DNA of 64,000 nucleotides from Parvularcula bermudensis HTCC2503 (GCF_000152825.2 NC_014414.1:124001-188000); one strand, 5' to 3'; positions 38,016 through 47,234 are shown, counted from the stretch's first letter. Translations and numbers: made by a program. Notes: generated by a model not told the origin, from the letters alone.

Positions 38016-38750
38016 CTAGGCCGTCGTTGAAGGGCCAAGCAGCTGTTGTATCGCGTCTTCGACCGCCCGGAGATCAATCACACTTCGCTTTGAGAACAGC
38101 ACATTGCTGAGCGCCTCCCGCTCTTCTCGAGAGGCTCGGGTACAGCAGGTCAAAAGACGGATCATTGAGACACAGGGCGGTTTGGTGAAATAGGCGATGA
38201 CATTGTCAAACGACCGAGCTTGTTCGCGATCCTCGGCGAGGTCGGAGGTCGACATGATCACCGTGGGGAACATCTCAAGATCGAGGGTCGGCGAGTCCTC
38301 GATTGCGCGGAGGAAATCAAAGCCGGACATGCCCGGCATATTGATATCCAGAAAGATCAACTCAGGCCGTTCGCCGCTATCCAACACCTCAAGAGCACTT
38401 TGGGCGAAGGAGAAATTAACGGCACGCTCAACCGCAGCTGACCGCTGAAAGACCCGTTCGTACATTAAGATATCGAGTTCATCATCGTCGATGACGAAGA
38501 CCGTCGATAGGGGCGCGACGGGGAAGGTTTCCTGCGGCGCCAACGCATAGGGACGGTGCTCTGTGATCTCAGCCGACGACACAGGGGCGAGCGCAGGACG
38601 AGAGGGAACCGGCGCGCTCGCCTGCAAAAACACCGTTTCGAGCACCATTTGGTCCTCGGCATGGTCAATCGAGACCGTCACCTGACGGGTCGCGGCGGCG
38701 GTGTTTTTTCTTTTCTGATTTCGTACCGGCTCGACCACGTTCCCGCCCAC
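38016..38750 (-). CDS. Response regulator with long N-terminal extension
   Basis: A protein of 244 residues: about 80 residues of unconserved N-terminal sequence, then a single REC domain (TVFVIDDDELDILMYERVF, LIFLDINMPGMSGFDFLR with the phospho-acceptor Asp, VIMSTSD, AYFTKPP). The receiver resembles Rcp-type single-domain regulators that pair with PAS/GAF kinases. There is no output domain. It precedes the kinase gene with a six-base gap. The extension could be partly an artefact of the start choice: no better start with a ribosome binding site was identified. Confidence 0.82.
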   Translation of the reverse strand: MGGNVVEPVRNQKRKNTAAATRQVTVSIDHAEDQMVLETVFLQASAPVPSRPALAPVSSAEITEHRPYALAPQETFPVAPLSTVFVIDDDELDILMYERVFQRSAAVERAVNFSFAQSALEVLDSGERPELIFLDINMPGMSGFDFLRAIEDSPTLDLEMFPTVIMSTSDLAEDREQARSFDNVIAYFTKPPCVSMIRLLTCCTRASREEREALSNVLFSKRSVIDLRAVEDAIQQLLGPSTTA

Positions 38751-38903
38751 CTTAGACAGCTGTCACAATGACTTAGCGAGAGAATGCTTGTGGACGGTTA
38801 AGTAGTCGTACGATCAGAAAAAATTCGCTCAACCTCTGTCAACCATAGCGCCCAGGAGGCGCGCGCACCGCGACAGAGACCGCGATAGAGCAAGACGGGC
38901 CGC

Positions 38904-38924
38904 GCCCTCCCGCGAGGGGCGCTC
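38904..38924 (-). terminator. Weak stem-loop after acyl-CoA dehydrogenase
   Basis: A short GC-rich inverted repeat (GCGCCCCTC ... GAGGGCGC on the minus strand) starts four bases past the stop. No T tract follows, so this is tentative. Confidence 0.3.
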
Positions 38925-38927
38925 GCG

Positions 38928-40202
38928 TTATGTCGCCCCCATCGTCGACATCGTCTCAGCGCGGCCGACGACCATATGATGGACCTCATCGGGACCGTCC
39001 GCAAAGCGCAAGGTACGCGCCGCTGCGTACATCCCGGCCAGGGGGGTCCAGTCGGACACCCCCGTCCCGCCATGGAGTTGAATGGCCTCGTCCAAAATCC
39101 GGCATACGGTTTCCGGGACCATCGCTTTCGCCATGGAAATCCACACCCGCGCCTCTCGATTGCCTTGCACATCCATGGCCCTGGCCGCTTTCAGGACGAT
39201 GAGCCGCATGGCTTCGATATCGATGCGCGCGCGGGAGACGATTTCGAGGTTCTTCCCCAGTTTGATCAGGGGCTTTCCAAAGGCTTCCCGAGTCACCCCG
39301 CGCCGCACCATCAATTCGAGCGCCTTTTCGGCCTGACCGATGGCCCGCATGCAGTGGTGGATACGGCCGGGGCCCAAACGAAGCTGGGAGATCTCAAACC
39401 CCCGCCCCTCACCGAGCAACATGTTCTCTTTTGGGACACGTACATCCTTGAGCCTGATATGCATGTGGCCATGGGGGGCGTCGTCGTGACCAAAGACGGT
39501 CATTGGCCCGACGATCTCGAGGCCGCCTGCCTCCATTGGCACCAGGATCTGGCTCTGCTGCTGGTGGGGGGGCGCCTCCGGGGAGGTTTTGACCATGCAG
39601 ATCATGACTTTACACCGAGGATCGCCGGCCCCCGAGATCCAGTATTTCTCGCCATTGATGACCCACTCATCGCCGTCCAGCTCCGCCCGCGTCGAAATAT
39701 TGCGTGCATCGGAGGAGGCCTGGCCGGGCTCGGTCATCCCAAAGCAGGAACGGATTTTCCCCTCAAGCAGGGGGGTCAACCACTGCGCTTTTTGCTCAGC
39801 TGTCCCGACCCGCTCCAGCACTTCCATATTGCCGGTGTCCGGCGCCGAACAATTCATGGTCTCTGAGGCGAGGAAATTCTTGCCAAGCTCGATGGCGATA
39901 TAGGCGTAATCGAGATTGGAGAGCCCCTCCCCCGTCGCCGCATCGGGCAGGAAGAAATTCCACAGGCCGCGGGCTTTGGCTTCGTCCTTCGCCCCCTCCA
40001 AAAGGGCGAGCTGCTCGTCCGTATAGGCCCAGCGGTCTGGCCTATTTTGTCCTGCTTTTTCAAAAGCTTCCGACATGGGATCGACGATTTCACCGATAAA
40101 GCTCTTGACCTTCTCCAGCAGCGGCAAGGCCGCTTCGGACATACGCAGATCGTGCATGTCATCGCGGGCGGAAAAGCTGTAGAGGGAGGGGGTGTCGGTC
40201 AT
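38928..40202 (-). CDS. Acyl-CoA dehydrogenase family protein (ACAD11-like)
   Basis: FAD-dependent alpha,beta-dehydrogenation of acyl-CoA thioesters; 424 residues, slightly longer than the 380-390 of short-chain enzymes. CFGMTEPGQASSDA, KYWISGAGDPRC, LRLGPGRIHHCMRAIGQAEKALELM and the C-terminal LHGGTGVSDWTPLA plus RFADGPDEVHHMVVGRAE are typical of the long-chain ACAD10/11-like bacterial group. It is 220 bp from, and divergent with, a BVMO gene, suggesting a shared catabolic role. Possible substrates are branched or cyclic acyl-CoAs; not provable here. Confidence 0.93.
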   Translation of the reverse strand: MTDTPSLYSFSARDDMHDLRMSEAALPLLEKVKSFIGEIVDPMSEAFEKAGQNRPDRWAYTDEQLALLEGAKDEAKARGLWNFFLPDAATGEGLSNLDYAYIAIELGKNFLASETMNCSAPDTGNMEVLERVGTAEQKAQWLTPLLEGKIRSCFGMTEPGQASSDARNISTRAELDGDEWVINGEKYWISGAGDPRCKVMICMVKTSPEAPPHQQQSQILVPMEAGGLEIVGPMTVFGHDDAPHGHMHIRLKDVRVPKENMLLGEGRGFEISQLRLGPGRIHHCMRAIGQAEKALELMVRRGVTREAFGKPLIKLGKNLEIVSRARIDIEAMRLIVLKAARAMDVQGNREARVWISMAKAMVPETVCRILDEAIQLHGGTGVSDWTPLAGMYAAARTLRFADGPDEVHHMVVGRAETMSTMGAT

Positions 40203-40346
40203 TTTGGGCGTCTCCAGCAGTGGTGAGGGATCGGGAGAGGTGATCTCTTCTTCTAACTCTTCTTGGGATATGTCGGCGACCCTCGCCAGTTGGCGTCAAC
40301 TTCGCAATAGTCCGAGGAGCCTAGGCCTTGGCAGGGCCTTGTGGCT

Positions 40347-40376
40347 ATGTCAGGCTGTATTAGCGCGCGTTATAAT
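40347..40376 (+). promoter_or_regulatory. Possible housekeeping promoter of the first BVMO gene
   Basis: TATAAT at 40371-40376 with ATGTCA at 40347-40352 (four of six matches to TTGACA) and an 18-bp spacer, 46 bp before the chosen start codon. A perfect TATAAT in a GC-rich genome is notable. Confidence 0.45.
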
Positions 40377-40422
40377 GGCCGCATCAGACGGTCATTGAAC
40401 AGAATGAATGAAAGGGAGTCCC

Positions 40423-42000
40423 ATGGACGGTAGTGCATTTCCGAGCCCACAAGAGCCCGGCGGCGGGCGGCCCGAAGGCGATGAAGGCCAATATGATGTG
40501 GTGATTGTCGGGGCGGGGATTTCCGGCATTAATGCCGCCTATCGTCTGACCGAATCCGATCCGACCCTGACCTACAAAATCTTCGAGGGGCGGGAGCGTC
40601 TGGGCGGCACCTGGGACCTGTTCAAATATCCCGGCATTCGCTGCGACAGTGAGATGTCCACCCTCGCCTTTCCCTTCCGCCCGTGGGAGGAGAAATCGCT
40701 GATTGGATCGGGATATGAGATCCGTGATTATCTCGAGGACACGGCGCGGGAAAACGGGATTTATCCGCGCATCGAGTTTCAGACATATGTCAAAAGCGCG
40801 GCCTGGTCGTCCGAGGAAAATCTCTGGACCGTAAAGATCGTCAACGCGGCGGGAACCGAACGCACCGTCAAGGGGCGCTATATCTATCTCGGGACCGGCT
40901 ATTACGATTATGGCAGCGGCTATACCCCAGACTTCCCGGGCCTTGAGTCCTTCGGCGGACAGATGATCCATCCCCAGCACTGGCCGGAGGATCTGCCGCT
41001 GAAAGACAAAAAGGCCGTCATCATCGGCAGCGGCGCCACCGCCATCACCCTGGTCCCCGCCATGGCGGACGAGGGCGCAGAGGTGACGATGCTGCAACGC
41101 TCCCCCACCTATGTGATCGCGATGCCGAGTTCCGCGGCCCCGGCCCGTGCCCTTCGCGCGGTGTTCGGCCGCAATCTTGGTAACAAGATTGAGCGCTGGC
41201 GGAGCCATTTCCTCGGCGATACCTTTTACAAGGCCTCCAAGGCGTTTCCGGGGCTGATCCGGAACATCCTTCAGCGTCGGGCCCAATCCCTTTTGGGTAA
41301 AAATGTTTCGGTCGACCCGCATTTCACGCCGAAATACAATCCTTGGGATCAACGGCTTTGCCTCGACCCGGACGCGAAATTGTTCAAAACCCTTCGCAAG
41401 GGCAAGGCAAAGGTGGTCACCGACCATATTGAGCGGTTCGACGAGACCGGCATTCAGCTCAAATCGGGTGACCATCTTGATGCAGATATCGTCGTCAGCG
41501 CCACCGGCCTCAATGTGAAAATGTTCGGGGATATCGACCTGTCCGTGGATGGGCGCCCCATCGATCCGGCCGATCACTTCGTTTACCGGGGGATGATGCT
41601 GGATGGTGTGCCGAACTTCTTCCTGGCCATCGGCTATGTAAATGCCTCCTGGACCTTGAAGGTGGATCTGACCGCCCAGCTGGCGGCATCGGTCATCGGG
41701 CGGGCCAAGGCCGGCGGCCACCAACGTGTTGCCGCCATTCCATTGAGCGATATGGGGAAAGAATCGCCACTGCTCGACCTCACCTCCGGGTATGTCCAGC
41801 GGGCGCTTGAGCGTCTGCCGCGACAAGGGGCGGAAGAGCCCTGGGTTGTCCATCAGGACTTCAAGAAAGATATCAAGTCTACCCGCGAAGGCATGAAGGG
41901 AGACGAAGCCGTCAAATTCGATCCGAGCCCCGATCAGCTAAAGCCTTTTCAACCTCGGACACCTTCAGCCACCGCCCCCGAACTCCAGGCGGCGGAGTAA
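40423..42000 (+). CDS. Flavin-containing Baeyer-Villiger-type monooxygenase
   Basis: FAD/NADPH-dependent monooxygenase of 525 residues. FAD Rossmann motif VIVGAGISGINAAYRL, the BVMO fingerprint FGGQMIHPQHWP (FxGxxxHxxxWP fully kept), and the NADPH motif IIGSGATAITLVPA. It inserts oxygen next to a carbonyl, typically in ketones or steroids. I chose the ATG at 40423 with AGGGAG just upstream; an in-frame ATG at 40408 precedes that site. A close paralogue lies convergently at 42212-43714. A strong terminator follows. Confidence 0.9.
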   Translation: MDGSAFPSPQEPGGGRPEGDEGQYDVVIVGAGISGINAAYRLTESDPTLTYKIFEGRERLGGTWDLFKYPGIRCDSEMSTLAFPFRPWEEKSLIGSGYEIRDYLEDTARENGIYPRIEFQTYVKSAAWSSEENLWTVKIVNAAGTERTVKGRYIYLGTGYYDYGSGYTPDFPGLESFGGQMIHPQHWPEDLPLKDKKAVIIGSGATAITLVPAMADEGAEVTMLQRSPTYVIAMPSSAAPARALRAVFGRNLGNKIERWRSHFLGDTFYKASKAFPGLIRNILQRRAQSLLGKNVSVDPHFTPKYNPWDQRLCLDPDAKLFKTLRKGKAKVVTDHIERFDETGIQLKSGDHLDADIVVSATGLNVKMFGDIDLSVDGRPIDPADHFVYRGMMLDGVPNFFLAIGYVNASWTLKVDLTAQLAASVIGRAKAGGHQRVAAIPLSDMGKESPLLDLTSGYVQRALERLPRQGAEEPWVVHQDFKKDIKSTREGMKGDEAVKFDPSPDQLKPFQPRTPSATAPELQAAE

Positions 42001-42039
42001 CACACTTCTCCTAGGGGATCATTCGATCCTCCCGACTTG

Positions 42040-42070
42040 CCGCCCGGCGCACCGCGCCGGGCGGTTTTTT
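42040..42070 (+). terminator. Strong rho-independent terminator
   Basis: A perfect 11-bp stem (42040-42050 with 42054-42064), 3-nt loop and T6 (42065-42070), ending the first BVMO transcript. Confidence 0.93.
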
Positions 42071-42129
42071 GTATCCGCCAGCCCCATATTCCTGGGCGCA
42101 CCGCCCAGGGCTAAAACGACCTCAACGAC

Positions 42130-42166
42130 AAAAAAGGTCCGCCAAGAGATCATCTCTCAGCGGACC
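42130..42166 (-). terminator. Rho-independent terminator of the second BVMO gene
   Basis: On the minus strand GGTCCGC (42166-42160) pairs with GCGGACC (42142-42136), with an inner AGAGAT/ATCTCT stem, followed by six T (42135-42130). It lies 46 bp past the stop. Confidence 0.88.
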
Positions 42167-42211
42167 AGTGGGGGGAGGAAGTATCAGTCTTTAGGACGAA
42201 CGCGCCGCCTA

Positions 42212-43714
42212 TTATTCTGCGGCGTAGGCCAACGCCTCAGGCAAGGGCGAGAGGCGAAGTTCAGGTGCGACGACTTCGCCCTCCTTCATCATCTCTGCAT
42301 CCTCACTGTAATTGAAGGTCATCTCCCATGGGAAGGCATCCCCCTGTCGGGGCATCTTGTCGATCGCCCGCCGAACATATCCAGCACCAAAATCGAGGAG
42401 CGGCCGCAACTCCATGGGACGATCGGGCAATTCCGGGGTACACACCGCCATCCCCCGACGATCCATCTCCGCGAACAGGCGGCAAAGATATTCGCAAAGA
42501 AGGCCAACCTTAAGCGTCCAGGAGGATTGGGTATAGCCGAGCGCCATCACGAAATTCGGGATTCCGTTATACATCATCCCCTTAAAGACGACCCGCTGCG
42601 ACCAATCGATTTCTTCACCGTCCACGGTGTAGGTCACGCCCCCCAGAAGTTTGATATTCAATCCGGTGGCGGTCACGATGATATCGGCCTCGACTGTCTC
42701 ACCCGAACTCATCTCGATCCCTTTTTCAGTAAACCGAGCGATCGTTCCCGTGACGATTGAGCATTCCCCTTTTCTCAATGATTTGTAGAGGTCGCCGTCA
42801 GGAACGGCACAGAGACGCTGATCCCACGGATCATAAGGGGGGTTGAAATGCGTATCCACGGGATAGTGGCTTGGCAGATAGACCTTGTTCACAAGGCGGA
42901 TGAATTGACGCATCATGCGCGGAAAACGTCGGCTTGCCCCCCAAAGAAGTTTCTGCCGGAGAATATTTTTCGCCCGCATCAACCGGTGGAGCGTATTCTT
43001 CGAGACAAAGGGCCTGAATAGATACTGCCAGGGATCGACTTGCGGCACAGGCAACACATAGGTGGGCGTCCGCTGAACCTGGATCACATGAGCGGCTTTT
43101 TCGGCAAGGGAGGGAAGGAGTGTCACCGCCGTTGCCCCCGAGCCGATCACCGCGATCCGTTTGCCGCTATAGTCGAGATCTTCGGGCCAATGCTGGGGAT
43201 GAATGATCTCGCCTTTATAGGCGTCTTCATTGGGGAAGGAAGGCCGATAGCCCTTGTCGTAGTCGTAATATCCGGTCCCTGAGAATATCCACCGTCCGAA
43301 AACATCGCTTTGCTCGCCGGTCTTTGTATTCTCGACACGGACGGTCCACAGAGCTTGTTGGGAGTCCCAGGAACAGGACAGGATCTTGGTATGGAATTGA
43401 ATATGGTCCTTGACGTCAAATTCCTTGGCGGTGTCGTCGAGATAATCCTTGATCTCGTCGCCCCGGGCGATCGACCGTTTGCGGTCCCACGGCTTGAACT
43501 CATAGCTGAATGTATAAAGGTCGCTGTCCGAGCGGATGCCGGGATATTTGAAGAGGTCCCAGGTGCCGCCAAGATCGTGCCGCATCTCTAGGATGGTCCA
43601 GGTCTTTTCGGGACTTTTCTGCCGAAGCGTGGCGGCACAGCCGATCCCTGAGACACCGGCCCCAAAAATCAGCACGTCATAGATTTGTTTCTTATGAATG
43701 GGGGTAACTGACAT
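42212..43714 (-). CDS. Flavin-containing Baeyer-Villiger-type monooxygenase (paralogue)
   Basis: A protein of 500 residues from the ATG at 43714, which has AGGAGG about eight bases upstream; the frame continues to 43813 without conserved sequence. FAD motif IFGAGVSGIGCAATL, the BVMO-type fingerprint as YKGEIIHPQHWP (Tyr instead of Phe at the first position), and NADPH motif VIGSGATAVTLLPS. The shared DLGGTWDLFKYPGIRSDSD block and similar length show it is a paralogue of the gene at 40423. It is divergent from a PucR-type regulator (88-bp gap), which probably controls it. Confidence 0.9.
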   Translation of the reverse strand: MSVTPIHKKQIYDVLIFGAGVSGIGCAATLRQKSPEKTWTILEMRHDLGGTWDLFKYPGIRSDSDLYTFSYEFKPWDRKRSIARGDEIKDYLDDTAKEFDVKDHIQFHTKILSCSWDSQQALWTVRVENTKTGEQSDVFGRWIFSGTGYYDYDKGYRPSFPNEDAYKGEIIHPQHWPEDLDYSGKRIAVIGSGATAVTLLPSLAEKAAHVIQVQRTPTYVLPVPQVDPWQYLFRPFVSKNTLHRLMRAKNILRQKLLWGASRRFPRMMRQFIRLVNKVYLPSHYPVDTHFNPPYDPWDQRLCAVPDGDLYKSLRKGECSIVTGTIARFTEKGIEMSSGETVEADIIVTATGLNIKLLGGVTYTVDGEEIDWSQRVVFKGMMYNGIPNFVMALGYTQSSWTLKVGLLCEYLCRLFAEMDRRGMAVCTPELPDRPMELRPLLDFGAGYVRRAIDKMPRQGDAFPWEMTFNYSEDAEMMKEGEVVAPELRLSPLPEALAYAAE

Positions 43715-43802
43715 TTTTCTTTCCTCCTGCCCTTTGATTACCTCGCCCCTTCGGACAGAGTGAGTGGCAAAATGCCCAGATTGACGACGAAAGAGACGCA
43801 AA

Positions 43803-45014
43803 ATGCCCATCACTCCCGATCGTCTCGCCTATTTGATGCGGGAAGCGGCCACGCGGGCCCGGCTGAACCCTGATAAGAGCCTGAAAATGATCGACGATGC
43901 GGTCCTCAACGCCATCGACCAAACGCAAGACCCCCTGCTGGTTGCCCAAATTCGTCTCGCCAACAGGCTGAACATGGATTACTGGCTCAACCGGGCATTT
44001 CAGGCGCCGGAAAAAATCCCCGAGCCCAATCTCTCTCCGGAGATCCTTCGCTCGGTCCACGAAAACGCCCGGGTGGGTCTAGGGGAAACGGCCCTCGAAG
44101 CGTTCAGAGCCGGCCAGAACGCGGCCTTCATGATTTGGATGGAGGTCGTCTTTGAGCTGACTGACGATCCCGAGGAATTGAAGGCCGTTCTCGACCATTC
44201 CTTGCGGTCGATCTCGTCCTTTGTGGAAGAAACCGCGCGGGCAATTCGCATTGAGAATGCCAAAGGCCTCGAAGACGCAGCCCAAGGGTCCCCTGCCCAA
44301 CGGCGGGTCCTGGTCGAGCGGCTATTGGAGGGCGAAACGTTCGATGCCCCCCTGGCCGCGCGCCGTCTTGGCTATCGCCTAGACCAACGTCATCAGGCGG
44401 TCATCTTTTGGATTGACCGGATGGAGGGAGATCCGGACATCCTTGCGGATTTCGCCACCAGGCTGACCACACTGACCCCGGGGAAATCCATTCTTCGGAT
44501 CGACGAGGACAAATCGCGGTTGTGGCTCTGGTTCACCGACAAGATCGACAGCAAGATGTTGGCCTCTCTCCGGCCCGAGACGGTCTATGTGGCGATCGGA
44601 CCTGTCCTGTCCGGGGTGGAGGGGTTTCGGCGCAGCCACCTTGATGCGCGAACCGCCGAGCGCCTTATTGCCGAGGGCCCAGGTGACCGGCGAATAGCCA
44701 CTTATGAAGACACCCGACTCGCCGCGCTCATGGGGACGAATTCGGCCCTGCGGGATCAGTTTCTTGAGGAAGTCCTCGGGCCTCTTTCAACGGCTCCCCC
44801 CCATTTCGCCCAATCCCTGAGGGCCTATTTTCTTCATGGTGAGAATGTCAGCCGTACCGCAGAGGCCCTCGCCATTCATCGGAATACCTTGATGCGCCAT
44901 TTGGAAGGGGCCGAGGATTTGCTTCCCCGCCCCCTCTCCGAAGCGCGGATTGAAGTGGCAGCAGCCCTAGAGGCGCTCCATTGGCGACGCCGCGACGGAT
45001 CCGCCGCGGCGTGA
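43803..45014 (+). CDS. PucR/CdaR-type helix-turn-helix regulator
   Basis: A protein of 403 residues. The C-terminal part RAYFLHGENVSRTAEALAIHRNTLMRHLEGAEDLL is the HTH of PucR/CdaR proteins, and the central segment (about 170-300) is a GGDEF-like fold without catalytic residues, as usual in this family. It is divergently placed 88 bp from the second BVMO, so it is the likely regulator of that gene. The effector is unknown. Confidence 0.82.
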   Translation: MPITPDRLAYLMREAATRARLNPDKSLKMIDDAVLNAIDQTQDPLLVAQIRLANRLNMDYWLNRAFQAPEKIPEPNLSPEILRSVHENARVGLGETALEAFRAGQNAAFMIWMEVVFELTDDPEELKAVLDHSLRSISSFVEETARAIRIENAKGLEDAAQGSPAQRRVLVERLLEGETFDAPLAARRLGYRLDQRHQAVIFWIDRMEGDPDILADFATRLTTLTPGKSILRIDEDKSRLWLWFTDKIDSKMLASLRPETVYVAIGPVLSGVEGFRRSHLDARTAERLIAEGPGDRRIATYEDTRLAALMGTNSALRDQFLEEVLGPLSTAPPHFAQSLRAYFLHGENVSRTAEALAIHRNTLMRHLEGAEDLLPRPLSEARIEVAAALEALHWRRRDGSAAA

Positions 45015-45117
45015 GCTGTTGGGAAAGCGCGCGGCCCGGGACAGGAACCGATATCGGCGGCTTTTTCATATGAGCCGGAGCGCCCGTAAGATCGGGGCCG
45101 GCCATTCATTGGAAGTA

Positions 45118-45192
45118 TGGTGGGCGTACCAAGGATCGAACTTGGGACATCTACCGTGTGAAGGTAGCGCTCTACCGCTGAGCTATACGCCC
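45118..45192 (-). tRNA. tRNA-Val (CAC)
   Basis: Read on the minus strand: acceptor GGGCGTA (45192-45186) pairs with TACGCCC (45128-45122), D arm contains AGCTCAGCGGTAGAG, anticodon loop TTCACAC gives CAC, T arm GTTCGATCC, and the encoded CCA is at 45120-45118. Confidence 0.95.
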
Positions 45193-45275
45193 TGAGCGTG
45201 GGGTAATAGGCGACGCAGCGCGGCGCCGCAACGGCAAAGGATCATTGCTCGATCGGATTTTCGGCCAAGGGCGAC

Positions 45276-45638
45276 TTAGGCCGCGGCGAGCATCCGATCG
45301 ACTTCGTTCACCAAATCTCTGAGATGGAAGGGCTTGGACAGCACCTTTGCCTCGGCGGGGGCCTTGTTGGCCGGGTTCAGGGCCACGGCCGCAAAACCGG
45401 TGATGAACATGATCTTCATATCAGGATCAATGTCGGTGGCCCGACGGGCCAGTTCGATCCCGTCCATGATCGGCATGACGATATCTGTCAGCAAAAGGTC
45501 GAATTCGCGCACCTGCAACTCGTTCAGCGCATCGTCCCCTTGCGCGGCGTCGACAACGATATGACCAGCCTTTTCAAGGGCTTTCTTCAGGAAGCCCCGC
45601 ATGCTGTCATCATCTTCCGCCAAGAGAATGGCCGCCAT
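45276..45638 (-). CDS. cpdR: Cell-cycle response regulator CpdR
   Basis: A single-domain receiver of 120 residues. In Caulobacter unphosphorylated CpdR recruits ClpXP to the pole and primes it to degrade CtrA and other substrates; phosphorylation by the CckA-ChpT relay blocks this. The start ILLAEDDDSMRGFLKKALEKAGH, phospho-acceptor D52 in LLLTDIVMPIMDGIELARRA, the IMFITGFAAVALNP stretch and K in LSKPFHLRDLV match CpdR closely. It ends in three alanines. The tRNA-Val next to it is a common alphaproteobacterial neighbour. Its partners clpX, clpP and popZ are 35 kb away in this window. Confidence 0.92.
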   Translation of the reverse strand: MAAILLAEDDDSMRGFLKKALEKAGHIVVDAAQGDDALNELQVREFDLLLTDIVMPIMDGIELARRATDIDPDMKIMFITGFAAVALNPANKAPAEAKVLSKPFHLRDLVNEVDRMLAAA

Positions 45639-45775
45639 ACCGTCGCCCCTTAGAAAATCTTCGCCACTTCATAGCGGAAACGCCGTTAAGGTGACCTTAC
45701 TTTAGATCATTCTAGCGGAGTAGCCCATCGCAAAAATTTCGGCGGCGCCAACGCTGATCGATTAAGGGAGACGGC

Positions 45776-46654
45776 ATGGTTGCGAAAATCGTAAAGCCCT
45801 CATTTCCAGGCCATGCCATTGCGATTCCCGATCTATGGTCGGCCCCTTTCGTTTTCGCTTCTCCCCATTCGGGCCGTCACTATCCCCAACGGTTTCTCTC
45901 CATGAGCGCGCTTGATCTGCGTGACCTACGCCGCTCCGAAGACGCCTATGTCGACCTTTTATTGCCAAAGGCGTCCGACACAGGGGTGCCGGTCCTCACG
46001 GCGCGATTCCCCCGCGCCTTTGTCGACGTTAATCGATCGCCGCGGGAAATTGATCCGACGGTATTTACCAGCCCGCCCTATGACGATCTCGACACTCAAT
46101 CCCCCCGGGTGGCGGCGGGTTTTGGCCTGATCCCCAGCCGCGCGGCGACGGGCGCGGATATCTACACGCGCCTCCTGCCAGCCCAGGAGGGACGGTCACG
46201 CATGGACCGATGCTACACCCCCTACCATAACGCGTTGAGCGAATTGCTTGGCCTGTGTCGTCACCGCTTCGGCCACGCGATCCTTGTCGATTGGCACTCC
46301 ATGCCGTCCATGACCCTTGGACGGGAGCATCTACCCGACGTCATTCTCGGGGATCTGCACGGCCAGGCCTGTACTGCGGATCTGCGCGATGTTTGGGAGC
46401 AAGGGTTCCAAAGCTTTGGGTTCTCGGTGGGCCGCAATCTGCCCTATGCCGGGGGGTATGTGACCCGCCGCTATGGTCGCCCCGCCGAGGGGATCGAGGC
46501 GATCCAGATCGAGATCAATCGTCGCCTTTATCTCGATGAGGAGCGGACGACCCGTAACGCCTCCCGCCATCGCGCGCTACAGGCCCGCTTGGCCGCCGTG
46601 ATCAGTACGGTGATCGGGGCCTATGAAACCCCCCTCCAATGGGCCGCGGAATAG
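45776..46654 (+). CDS. N-formylglutamate amidohydrolase
   Basis: A zinc hydrolase of 292 residues. FVFASPHSGRHYPQRF and DVNRSPREIDPTVF are the conserved substrate and metal blocks, together with VDWHSMPSM (metal ligand region) and RNLPYAGGYVTRRYG. HutG-type enzymes release formate from N-formylglutamate in histidine degradation; no other hut genes are near, so the physiological substrate may differ. The adjacent insertion region begins 94 bp downstream. Confidence 0.92.
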   Translation: MVAKIVKPSFPGHAIAIPDLWSAPFVFASPHSGRHYPQRFLSMSALDLRDLRRSEDAYVDLLLPKASDTGVPVLTARFPRAFVDVNRSPREIDPTVFTSPPYDDLDTQSPRVAAGFGLIPSRAATGADIYTRLLPAQEGRSRMDRCYTPYHNALSELLGLCRHRFGHAILVDWHSMPSMTLGREHLPDVILGDLHGQACTADLRDVWEQGFQSFGFSVGRNLPYAGGYVTRRYGRPAEGIEAIQIEINRRLYLDEERTTRNASRHRALQARLAAVISTVIGAYETPLQWAAE

Positions 46655-46748
46655 GATCTTTCGTCCCCGACGGCGCTTTTCTCATTTAACCCCATTGATC
46701 CACGAAGAATACTAGTAAAGAGTAAATGCCTGGGGGAGGCTCTATTCC

Positions 46749-47173
46749 GTGAATTCACGACATTATTTGAGAGAAATAAAATCAATCATCGATGAAGTTT
46801 GTGGTGAAGCCACTTTGCATGTGTGCATTGAAGCTTCGCATCCTTCCACCTTAGGACGACCATCTGACCAGCTCGTTGAACTCTTAATGAGTGAAAATTT
46901 CGGCAGCACCAATGGGATGAAAGTACATTTCATTCCAGATCGTCTCTCTGTGCCCCCACTTGAAGGCCATATTCTTTCCATAGGCGGACCACGCTCTAAT
47001 GTTATTTCTCGTATCGCGATGGAGTATGAAGTCAATTTTCTAAATGAAACACCATTTTATCGGCGCTACACAGGTGCTCGCTTTGACCTCGATTACATAC
47101 ATACAACAAGAAGAGATTACGAGGGACGACTTCTTTCAGATGTATCTACGTTAGACGATACTGCAATTTGGTC
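46749..47173 (+). pseudogene. 5' part of IS-interrupted large NAD(P)/FAD-binding-like protein
   Basis: The GTG at 46749 has GGGAGG nine bases upstream. The frame runs for 142 codons and then enters the IS element at 47174. The base composition is far more AT-rich than the flanks. The N-terminal region includes ILSIGGPRSNVISRIAMEYE, a GGPxSN-type motif I cannot assign to a family. Without the element the frame would continue directly into the segment from 48430, giving about 1001 residues. In its present state this fragment would make a short product of about 152 residues ending in IS sequence. Confidence 0.75.
47170..47173. repeat. Left target-site copy (GGTC)
   Basis: Four bases before the IS left end. 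The right copy at 48430-48433 reads GGCC, so the duplication is imperfect (3 of 4). IS3-family elements of the IS407 type make 4-bp duplications. Confidence 0.55.
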
Positions 47174-47213
47174 TGCCTCCCGAAAAGTGGTCCGGTTGAT
47201 GTGTTAGACTTGG
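47174..47213. repeat. IS left terminal inverted repeat
   Basis: Begins TGCCTCCCG and contains GTGGTCCGG and GTTAGACTTGG. It matches, with one gap and several substitutions, the complement of 48391-48429, which begins TGACCCCACG. Confidence 0.7.
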
Positions 47214-47234
47214 CTCCATGGAAGGAGCTGAGGA

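Noticed and set aside
40384-41853. 489-codon minus-strand frame
   Set aside because: Antisense shadow of the first BVMO, with no recognisable protein features.
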